From Nocardia jiangxiensis NBRC 101359 (lineage in GTDB: Bacteria > Actinomycetota > Actinomycetes > Mycobacteriales > Mycobacteriaceae): a stretch of 64,000 nt of DNA. Below, piece by piece: positions 44,637-51,639 of this stretch. The stretch's first letter is position 1. Every line of letters begins with the position of its first letter. The DNA is taken from NCBI RefSeq assembly GCF_000308615.1, contig NZ_BAGB01000068.1:186001-250000 (forward strand). Reading direction: 5' to 3'. The notes below the pieces were generated by a model. That model searched no databases, was not told the origin of the DNA, and saw nothing but the letters and a program-made list of their open reading frames with translations. A program made the position numbers and the translations under genes.

Positions 44637-44703
44637 GCGCATGAGCGAGGGGCCTCCATGGTTACGCTTCGCTGCCGCCTCCGGCCCTGACTCGCTCATG
44701 CGC
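44637..44703. repeat. palindromic repeat element inserted at the chsH1-ltp2 junction
   Basis: A 67-base unit bounded by perfect 13-bp inverted ends (GCGCATGAGCGAG / CTCGCTCATGCGC). It supplies both the chsH1 stop and an extra in-frame start for ltp2. Its core (TGGTTACGCTTCGCTGCCGC) resembles a stretch inside fadE34. It looks like a small mobile or replicating palindromic element. Confidence 0.65.
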
Positions 44704-45112
44704 CCTCCTGCAGCTCGATCACGGCCTTGGCGGTGATGTGGTCACCGAGGCTGTCCCGGCCCACCACATCGATGTGGACCTGCGCGCCCTCGATCGCGGT
44801 CACGGTGCCGCTCAACGTCAGCGTGTCACCCGCGTACAGCGGCACGCCCAGGCGCAGGGCCAGCGATTTCACGATCGCGCCGGGTCCGGCCCAATCGGTG
44901 ACGAACCGCTGCACCAGACCGGTATCGGTGAGGATGTTGACGAAGATGTCCTTCGAACCCCGCTGCACCGCCTTGTCCCGGTCGTGGTGCACGTCCTGAA
45001 AGTCCCTGGTGGCCAGGGCCGAACTGACCACGAACGTAGGATCGGCGTGAATCACCAACTCGGGCAGCGTATTTCCGACCTGCACCGCCGAGGGTTGCAA
45101 AGTCCCGCTCAT
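44696..45112 (-). CDS. chsH1: MaoC-like steroid enoyl-CoA hydratase subunit ChsH1
   Basis: A 138-residue hot-dog fold protein that pairs with ChsH2 to hydrate the unsaturated side-chain CoA ester. FVVSSALATRDFQDVHHDRDKAVQRGSKDIFVNILTDTGLVQRFVTDW carries the MaoC-type catalytic region with the D..HHD motif. Both ends overlap neighbours by four bases (ATGA). Position, size and partners match Rv3541c of M. tuberculosis. Confidence 0.9.
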   Translation of the reverse strand: MSGTLQPSAVQVGNTLPELVIHADPTFVVSSALATRDFQDVHHDRDKAVQRGSKDIFVNILTDTGLVQRFVTDWAGPGAIVKSLALRLGVPLYAGDTLTLSGTVTAIEGAQVHIDVVGRDSLGDHITAKAVIELQEGA

Positions 45113-46053
45113 CGGACCGCCTTCCAGTACGGCAGCGTGTTGTCGTCGTCGAGCTTCTCGAAGGCCACCTCGACCGGCGTGCCCACGCCGACCTCGCTCG
45201 GCTCGATGCCGCGCAACTCACCCAACACGCGCACACCTTCTTCGAGTTCGACCAGGGCCACCACGAACGGCAACGTCCGCCCGGGCACCTTCGGCGCATG
45301 GTGCACCACATAGCTGAACACCGTGCCGCGCCCCGAGGCCACGACGTAGTCCGGCGTCTTCTCCTTGTCCTGCCACAGTGCCGGAATCGGCGGATGACGC
45401 AGCGAGCCGTCCGGCAGACGCTGAATCCGGAGCTCGCCGAGTTTGGCGCCCTCCCAGAAGAATTCGGTGTCCTTGGACACGATCGGCCGGACCCGTTTGC
45501 TCAGATCGTCCTGCGGCGCAGCCGGTTTCCCGGTTCCGGGCACGAATTTCAGCATCCGGAACGACATCTCGGTGACGGCCTCGTCACCGACGTACCAGGT
45601 CAGCAGGTAGGTGGCGAACCAGCCCTCACCCAGTGCGGTGCGCTTGGGGCCGACCAGATCCTTCAACCGGGTCCGCGCGTACGGCCGCTCGCCCAGCTGC
45701 AGATACCGGTGATAGGTCTGCTCGCAGTTGGTGGCCACCACCGAGGTGTATCCGGCGGCGTCGAGCAGATCGTTGACCGCGTTCATCGGATCGTCCGAGG
45801 GCCGCGCCCCGTGCAGGCCGGGCATGGTCCACACCTGCGCCATCGCGGGCGGCGCGACGATGCCCGGATGCCCCGCGGCGCGCGCGGCCTCCTCGTCGAC
45901 GTAGATCGGATTCGCGTCGCCGATGGCCTCGACCCAGTTGTTGATCATCGGCTGATTCACCGGATCGCGACCGTAGCGGGGGGCGCATTCGCCCTGCGCC
46001 ATGATCCGATCTCCGGCGGCGACGATCTCGTCGGTTGTGCTGGTTTCCGGCAC
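45109..46053 (-). CDS. chsH2: ChsH2: MaoC-like hydratase half fused to DUF35 OB-fold
   Basis: A 314-residue two-domain protein. Residues 1-170 are a MaoC-like half (NNWVEAIGDANPIYVDEEAARAAGHPGIVAPPAMAQVW) lacking full catalytic residues, which forms the hydratase with ChsH1. Residues about 195-310 are a DUF35 OB-fold domain (PDYVVASGRGTVFSYVVHHAPKVPG, ALVELEEGVRVLGELRGIEPSEV) that partners with Ltp2. The GTG at 46053 follows AGGAG at eight bases. It corresponds to Rv3542c. Confidence 0.92.
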   Translation of the reverse strand: MPETSTTDEIVAAGDRIMAQGECAPRYGRDPVNQPMINNWVEAIGDANPIYVDEEAARAAGHPGIVAPPAMAQVWTMPGLHGARPSDDPMNAVNDLLDAAGYTSVVATNCEQTYHRYLQLGERPYARTRLKDLVGPKRTALGEGWFATYLLTWYVGDEAVTEMSFRMLKFVPGTGKPAAPQDDLSKRVRPIVSKDTEFFWEGAKLGELRIQRLPDGSLRHPPIPALWQDKEKTPDYVVASGRGTVFSYVVHHAPKVPGRTLPFVVALVELEEGVRVLGELRGIEPSEVGVGTPVEVAFEKLDDDNTLPYWKAVR

Positions 46054-46062
46054 TCCAGGCTC

Positions 46063-47232
46063 CTATCTCGGTACGCGTGGCAGCTGCAGGCCGGCAGTCG
46101 CGATGAGTTCGCGCATGACTTCGTTGACGCCGCCGCCGAAGGTCACCACCAGGTTCTGCTTGGTACGCCGGTCCAGCCAGCCCAGCAGCTCCGCGGTCGC
46201 GGGTTCGGCCGGATCGCCGTAGCGGCCGACGACCTCCTCGGCCAAACGTCCTGCCTCCTGCAGGGATTCGGTCGAGTAGACCTTGGTGGCGGAGGCGTCG
46301 GCGATGACCCCGTTGGGATCCTCGGCAGCGTGATCGGCCTTCGCCGCGACCTGCCAGTTCAGCAGTTCGTTGAGCCGCGTCATGGCGTGCAACCGGCCCA
46401 GCGTGCGCTGCACCCCGGACTCGCCCAGCACGTCCTGCGCCTTCGCCCAGTCGTGCACGCGGTCGTAGAGCTGCTCGATCTTGCCCGACGGTCCCAGGCC
46501 CACCCGCTCGTGATTGAGTTGGGTGGTGATCAGCTTCCAGCCCCGATTCTCCTCGCCCACAAGCATATTCGCGGGCACGCGGACGTTGTCGAAATACGTC
46601 GCGTTGGTGTGGTGCGCGCCGTCGCAGGTGATGATCGGGGTCCAGGAGTAGCCCGGATCGGTGGTGTCCACGATCAGGATCGTGATCCCGCGATGCCGTG
46701 ATTCGGTGGTGCCGGTGCGGCAGGCCAGCCAGATGTAGTCGGCCTCGTGCGCGCCGGTGGTGAACACCTTCTGCCCGTTGACGATCCAGTCGCCATCGGA
46801 GTCGCGCACCGCGCTGGTGCGCAGCGCAGCGAGGTCGGTCCCGGCCTCCGGCTCGGAGTAGCCGATCGCGAAATGGATGTCGCCGGACAGGATTCCGGGC
46901 AGGAACTTCTTCTTCTGCTCGTCGGTGCCGAACTGCTGCAGTGTCGGGCCGACGGTGAGCAACGTGACCAGCGGCAGCGGCACATCCGCGCGCACCGCCT
47001 CGTTGTAGAAGATCTGCTGTTCGACGGGCCCGAATCCCTGGCCGCCGAACTCCTTCGGCCAGCCCACCCCGAGCCGGCCGTCCCGGCCCATGCGCCGCAC
47101 GACCGCGCGGTAGGCGTCGCCGTGCCGGTTCACCAGCATCTCGGCCTCCTCCTCGGGAGTGACGAGATCGGTGAAGTACGAATGTAGTTCAGCGCGCAGC
47201 TTGCGCTGTTCGAGCGTCAGATCGATGAACAT
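46063..47232 (-). CDS. fadE29: steroid side-chain acyl-CoA dehydrogenase subunit ChsE2 (FadE29)
   Basis: A 389-residue acyl-CoA dehydrogenase forming an alpha2beta2 enzyme with ChsE1 that dehydrogenates the three-carbon steroid side-chain CoA thioester. MFIDLTLEQRKLRAELHSYF, RRMGRDGRLGVGWPKEFGGQGFGPVEQQIF, IGYSEPEAGTDLAALRTSAVR and VTFGGGVNEVMRELIATAGL correspond nearly position by position to Rv3543c. The ATG at 47232 overlaps the chsE1 end by 16 bases; the frame is open to 47835 but only as a shadow of chsE1. Confidence 0.94.
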   Translation of the reverse strand: MFIDLTLEQRKLRAELHSYFTDLVTPEEEAEMLVNRHGDAYRAVVRRMGRDGRLGVGWPKEFGGQGFGPVEQQIFYNEAVRADVPLPLVTLLTVGPTLQQFGTDEQKKKFLPGILSGDIHFAIGYSEPEAGTDLAALRTSAVRDSDGDWIVNGQKVFTTGAHEADYIWLACRTGTTESRHRGITILIVDTTDPGYSWTPIITCDGAHHTNATYFDNVRVPANMLVGEENRGWKLITTQLNHERVGLGPSGKIEQLYDRVHDWAKAQDVLGESGVQRTLGRLHAMTRLNELLNWQVAAKADHAAEDPNGVIADASATKVYSTESLQEAGRLAEEVVGRYGDPAEPATAELLGWLDRRTKQNLVVTFGGGVNEVMRELIATAGLQLPRVPR

Positions 47233-48287
47233 CTGGCCCCCAGACGGTCCAGCCGGAACGATTCGCCGCCGAGCCAGCGGGCGATGTCCTTGGCCTGTGA
47301 GTAGTAGCGATGCAGTGGATGGGTCACGTCGACGCCGATACCGCCGTGCAGGTGATGGCAGGTCTGCATGGCCGCGGGCAGATCCGAGGCGACCGCGTAG
47401 GCCAGTACCTCTAGATCGTCGTCGACCCGGTTCTGATGCTCGGGACTCTGATCCTGTTCGGCCAGTGCCCAGTTCGCCGACACCGCCGCGACGTGCAGTG
47501 TGCGCGAGACGACGTAGACGTCGGCGATCTCCTGTGCCACAGCCTGGAATTCGGCCAGCGGACGGCCGAACTGCTGACGGGTCCGCACATGTTCGGCGGT
47601 CAGTGTCAGCACACCCTCGAGCAGCCCGTCGGCGACCGAGCCGATCGAGGCCACCGCCAGCCGGTGCAGAACGCCGATCTCGACCGACAGCAGCTGTCCG
47701 GCCGGGATGACCACATCGTCGAATTGCACGGAGAATTCCGGGAATCCGGCCGAGGTCGGGCTCTCGACGCGGCTGATTCCGGTCGCGTCGCCGTCCACCA
47801 CGGCCAGACCCGCGTCGGTCGGCACCAGTATCCACTGCGCCTGATCCGCGTACGGCACAGCGGTTTTGCGACCGGAGATCCGGACCGAATCACCCTCGGT
47901 GACCGCGGTGGTCCGCGGCGCGGTGGTGAACGGCGCACCCGGCTCGTGCAACGCGGCGGTGAGCACCGCGCCCTTCGCGACGGCGGGAAAAATCTTCTCC
48001 GCCAGGGCATCCGGAAGATTGCCCACCAGCGGCAGCACACCCAGACCCAGCGTCGCCAGGGCGGGCACCTGCACCGCGTCGGTGGCCAGCTCGGTCAGCA
48101 TCGCCGACACCTCGAGCAGGCCCATATCGTCGCCGCCGAAACGTTCGGGAAGGGCGACGGCCAGCAGACCGCTGTCGACGAGGGTGGGCCAAAGCTCGAT
48201 ATCACGCTCGGTATTGCGTTCCAGCAAGCTTACGACAACCTCGGCGACAGCGTCCTGGCTCTCGTCTCTGTTGAAGTCCAATTCCAT
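47217..48287 (-). CDS. fadE28: steroid side-chain acyl-CoA dehydrogenase subunit ChsE1 (FadE28)
   Basis: A 356-residue partner of ChsE2. This subunit type is shorter and more divergent than usual acyl-CoA dehydrogenases. MELDFNRDESQDAVAEVVVSLLE, EHVRTRQQFGRPLAEFQAVAQEIADVYV and CHHLHGGIGVDVTHPLHRYYSQAKDIARWLGG identify it. It lies 21 bases after fadE34 and overlaps fadE29. Equivalent to Rv3544c. Confidence 0.92.
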   Translation of the reverse strand: MELDFNRDESQDAVAEVVVSLLERNTERDIELWPTLVDSGLLAVALPERFGGDDMGLLEVSAMLTELATDAVQVPALATLGLGVLPLVGNLPDALAEKIFPAVAKGAVLTAALHEPGAPFTTAPRTTAVTEGDSVRISGRKTAVPYADQAQWILVPTDAGLAVVDGDATGISRVESPTSAGFPEFSVQFDDVVIPAGQLLSVEIGVLHRLAVASIGSVADGLLEGVLTLTAEHVRTRQQFGRPLAEFQAVAQEIADVYVVSRTLHVAAVSANWALAEQDQSPEHQNRVDDDLEVLAYAVASDLPAAMQTCHHLHGGIGVDVTHPLHRYYSQAKDIARWLGGESFRLDRLGARCSSI

Positions 48288-48308
48288 GCTCCAGATCGAG
48301 GTGTGGAC

Positions 48309-50588
48309 CTACGCCTGCGGTTCGCGCGGGAGTCCGAGTATCCGTTCACCGGCCACCGTCAGAAGGATCTGCTCGGTACCGCCCGCAATCGATAAACAGC
48401 GCGTCAGCAGGAATTCTTTCACCACGTCGATGTCCTGCGCACCCGCCGTACCGGCGAGTTCGACGGCGAATTCGGCGACCGCCTGCCGGTGCCGCACACC
48501 GACCAGTTTGCGTACGCTGCTCTGTGGGCCCGGATCACCGCCGGCGAGCATGCGCTGCGCCGCACGAGTCTCCAGCAATAGTCCAGCAACAGCATCGGAG
48601 ACCAGCTCGCCGATCCGGTCGGCGATCAGCTCCGCACCCGGGCCCGAGGTCGGGGCCGCGGCGATGAGTTCCTCGAGGGCTTCACCGATTCCGCTGCCGC
48701 CCATGGCAACTCGCTCCGAGGACAGCGTCGATCGGGCGATCTTCCAGCCCGCGCCGAGCTGGCCGACCAGGCAGTCGTCCGGGACGAAGACCTCGTCCAG
48801 GAAGACCTCGGAGAAGCGCGCCTCACCGGTGATCTGCACCAGCGGCCGCACCTCGATGCCGGGACTGGCCATGTCCACCAGGAAATAGCTGATCCCCCGG
48901 TGCTTGGCTGCGCTCGCATCGGTGCGGGCCAGGCAGATCGCCCAGTTGGCCACATTGGCCAGCGAGGTCCACACCTTCTGCCCGCGTAGCTGCCAGCCGC
49001 CGTCGACCCGCGTCGCGGTGGTGCGCAACGCCGCCAGATCCGATCCGGCCTCGGGCTCACTGAACAGCTGACACCAGATCACCTCGCCGCGCAACGTCGG
49101 CTGCACGAAACGTTCGATCTGCTCCGGACTGCCGTGCTGCAACAGGGTGGGCACCGCCCAGTTGCCGATCGTGATGTCCGGCACCGTGATTCCGGCCTTG
49201 CGGACCTGTTCGTCGATCAGCGTGCGCAGGATCGGTCCCGCACCCCGGCCGTACGGCGCGGGCCAGTGCGGTGCGAACAGGCCGGTGTCCACCAGGGCAT
49301 CTCGCTGCTGTTCGACCGGAAGTGCCGCGATCCGAGCGAGATCCGCGGCGAGTTCGGTCGCCTGCGCGGCATCCAGCCCGAGGGACTCCCACGCCTCGGC
49401 GTCGTTGCGAATGTCGTCACCTGCGCCGGCTTGCGCCCCTGCGAGCGAATCCAACGCGACGCCCAGGTCCAGCCCGACCGTGCGGCGATCACCGCGGCGC
49501 ACCAACTCGGTCACCCGGGCCCGCCACGAGCCCGAACCACCCAGCAGCTGCCGCAGCGCGATCGCGCGACGCAGGTAGAAGTGCGCGTCGTGCTCCCAGG
49601 TGAAGCCGATACCGCCGAGCACCTGGATGCAGTCCTTCGCGGTCTGCACCGCCGCATCCAGCGAGATCGTCATCGCGATCGCGGCCGCGATCGGGAGTTC
49701 GGGATTGCGTCCCTGATCGACCGACGCGGCGGCCGCCGCGTCGGCGGCGACCGCGCGGATCAACTCCGCCCGGCACAGCATCCAAGCGCAAATATGTTTC
49801 ACCGCCTGGAATTCGCCGATCTTGCGGCCGAATTGTTCACGGACCTTGGCATATTCGGTGGCGGTCTCGAGGCACCAGCCCGCGATCCCGGCGGCCTCGG
49901 CCGCGACCAGAACCGCGGCGAGATCCCGTACGGCATAACCGGGTTCGAAGACGTGCTCGGCGGGCACCCGCACCCCGGCGCATTCCACGCCGGCCAGCGG
50001 AGTGCTGTGGTCGAGCGGTTCGAGTGGGTCGATGCGCAGTCCGGCCGCGTCCGGCGTGATCAGGCACCACGCCTCCCGATCGCCGCGCAGCACCGGCAGC
50101 AGCACCGCGCCGCCGGGCGCCGCGCCCAGCACGGTCGGCCACGTCCCGGTGAGATCCAGGTCACCGGATCCGTTGCCCTGCACCCGAACCGAATCTTCCA
50201 GTGCGACGCCGCAGGGCGTATCCTCGGCCAGAGTCGCGCCGGTGACCAGACCGGCCAGGGCGGTCGAGAGCACCGGTCCGCCCACCAGATCATGGGCCGC
50301 CTGCTCGATCAGCACGGCCAGATCGCTCACAGAACCATCCGCGGCGCCGTCACCCTCGGCCACGGCGACGCGGAAGACGCCCAGCCCGACCAGGCTGGAC
50401 CAATACTCACGCCAGGAATCGGCCGCTCGGTGTTCGTCGGGACCGGTCGAGGAGCTCGGGTGGTCACCCTCCGCTGCCGCCTTCGACCCCAGTCCAGCGC
50501 GCATTGTTGCAATCGGGCCGACCGTCGCCGCCCATGCGCTCATCGACTCCTGAACGGCTTTATGCTCGTCAGTGGTGGCGATGGTCAC
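48309..50588 (-). CDS. fadE34: double-length acyl-CoA dehydrogenase FadE34 (ChsE3)
   Basis: A 759-residue protein made of two acyl-CoA dehydrogenase modules in one chain, acting as the dehydrogenase for the five-carbon steroid side-chain CoA (C24). Residues 1-375 form the degenerate first half (TATEYAKVREQFGRKIGEFQAVKHICAWML, CIQVLGGIGFTWEHDAHFYLRR) and the rest the second half (CQLFSEPEAGSDLAALRTTATR, LVDMASPGIEVRPLVQITGEARFSEVFLDEVF). It is longer than the roughly 710 residues of the M. tuberculosis protein, partly through an Ala/Ser-rich insert at about 31-55 that resembles the repeat before ltp2. GTG start at 50588; divergent from kstR. Confidence 0.92.
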   Translation of the reverse strand: MTIATTDEHKAVQESMSAWAATVGPIATMRAGLGSKAAAEGDHPSSSTGPDEHRAADSWREYWSSLVGLGVFRVAVAEGDGAADGSVSDLAVLIEQAAHDLVGGPVLSTALAGLVTGATLAEDTPCGVALEDSVRVQGNGSGDLDLTGTWPTVLGAAPGGAVLLPVLRGDREAWCLITPDAAGLRIDPLEPLDHSTPLAGVECAGVRVPAEHVFEPGYAVRDLAAVLVAAEAAGIAGWCLETATEYAKVREQFGRKIGEFQAVKHICAWMLCRAELIRAVAADAAAAASVDQGRNPELPIAAAIAMTISLDAAVQTAKDCIQVLGGIGFTWEHDAHFYLRRAIALRQLLGGSGSWRARVTELVRRGDRRTVGLDLGVALDSLAGAQAGAGDDIRNDAEAWESLGLDAAQATELAADLARIAALPVEQQRDALVDTGLFAPHWPAPYGRGAGPILRTLIDEQVRKAGITVPDITIGNWAVPTLLQHGSPEQIERFVQPTLRGEVIWCQLFSEPEAGSDLAALRTTATRVDGGWQLRGQKVWTSLANVANWAICLARTDASAAKHRGISYFLVDMASPGIEVRPLVQITGEARFSEVFLDEVFVPDDCLVGQLGAGWKIARSTLSSERVAMGGSGIGEALEELIAAAPTSGPGAELIADRIGELVSDAVAGLLLETRAAQRMLAGGDPGPQSSVRKLVGVRHRQAVAEFAVELAGTAGAQDIDVVKEFLLTRCLSIAGGTEQILLTVAGERILGLPREPQA
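50451..50497. repeat. repeat-like insert inside fadE34, related to the element before ltp2
   Basis: The core TGGTCACCCTCCGCTGCCGC matches TGGTTACGCTTCGCTGCCGC of the 44637-44703 element with three differences, and the flanks agree partly. It is read in the same frame in both places on the minus strand: AAAEGDH here, AAAKRNH there. The terminal 13-bp ends of the other copy are not preserved here. Confidence 0.5.
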
Positions 50589-50623
50589 AATCCATACCGC
50601 CTTTCCGGCGTGACTCCCACACC

Positions 50624-50637
50624 TAGAACATGTTCTA
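50624..50637. promoter_or_regulatory. KstR operator
   Basis: A perfect 14-bp palindrome TAGAACATGTTCTA, matching the mycobacterial KstR motif TNNAACNNGTTNNA, midway between fadE34 and kstR. It should couple repression of the whole steroid operon with kstR autoregulation, relieved by a steroid CoA thioester. Confidence 0.93.
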
Positions 50638-50733
50638 ATATCCTCATCGGGCGGATGTCAACCGCCGTCCCACCAGACAGACGAGACGCACCTCGCCACC
50701 GGATGAGGCTTGTGCAGGAAAGGACTTTCATCG

Positions 50734-51393
50734 ATGGCCAGTCCCTCCCGAGAGCAGGCAACAGACTCGGGGGCGCAGAACGGCGGCCGTTCACGCGCGA
50801 CCCCGGTGTCCACGCTCAGTGAGGACGAACTGAGCTCGACCGCGCAGCGCGAACGCCGCAAACGCATCCTCGACGCCACCCTGGCCCTGGCCTCCAAGGG
50901 CGGGTACGACGCGGTGCAGATGCGTGCGGTGGCCGAACGCGCCGACGTCGCGGTGGGGACCCTGTACCGGTATTTCCCGTCCAAGGTGCACCTGCTGGTC
51001 TCGGCGCTGGCCCGCGAATTCGAGCAGTTCGACAACAAACGCAAGCCGCTGGCCGGGCAGAGCCCGCGCGAGCGCATGCACCTGATGCTGACCCAGGTCA
51101 CCCGTGCCATGCAGCGCGACCCGCTGCTCACCGAGGCGATGACCCGCGCGTTCATGTTCGCGGACGCATCGGCCGCCGCCGAGGTGGATCGGGTCGGCAA
51201 GGTGATGGACCGCTTCTTCGCCCGCGCCCTCAACGAGGACGAACCGTCCGAGCGCGATCTGGCGATCGCCCGGGTGATCAGCGATGTGTGGTTGTCGAAT
51301 CTGGTCGCCTGGCTGACCCGTCGCGCGTCGGCGACCGACGTCGCCGAACGCCTGGAATTGACCGTCGACCTGCTGCTCGGCTCGCAGGCCTGA
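50734..51393 (+). CDS. kstR: TetR-type repressor of steroid catabolism KstR
   Basis: A 219-residue repressor. After a disordered N-terminus of 35 residues comes LSSTAQRERRKRILDATLALASKGGYDAVQMRAVAERADVAVGTLYRYFPSKVHLLVSAL, nearly identical to mycobacterial KstR, and ISDVWLSNLVAWLTRRASATDVAERLELTVDLLLG at the end. The ligand in the family is 3-oxo-4-cholestenoyl-CoA or a related thioester. The ATG at 50734 is preceded by AGGAAAGGA. It is followed by 246 bases without a gene before the trehalose gene. Confidence 0.95.
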   Translation: MASPSREQATDSGAQNGGRSRATPVSTLSEDELSSTAQRERRKRILDATLALASKGGYDAVQMRAVAERADVAVGTLYRYFPSKVHLLVSALAREFEQFDNKRKPLAGQSPRERMHLMLTQVTRAMQRDPLLTEAMTRAFMFADASAAAEVDRVGKVMDRFFARALNEDEPSERDLAIARVISDVWLSNLVAWLTRRASATDVAERLELTVDLLLGSQA

Positions 51394-51639
51394 CCCGGAA
51401 CCGTCGCGCGACATTCACACCGAATCGAGGTGACTCGCCGATGCGAGCGGACTCGCCGGGTTTGGGACGTTTGTCGTGGCTTCCCTGTGGCTAATAAGGT
51501 GACGCACCGCAGGAGACCTCACAGTCGGGGTCGCGCACGGCCGATACGTCGGCGACGTGCGCGAAACACGTGAGCAACCCCCACCCAGTAAGGTTTCTCG
51601 CGCCCCCGGTATTTCTCCTCCGATCACAAGGTTGGATGC

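Noticed and set aside
44625..44699. ltp2 start at the ATG at 44699
   Set aside because: It has an AGGAGG and an ATGA overlap, but the added 25 residues come from the inserted repeat and do not match family N-termini. Kept as an alternative, not the main call.
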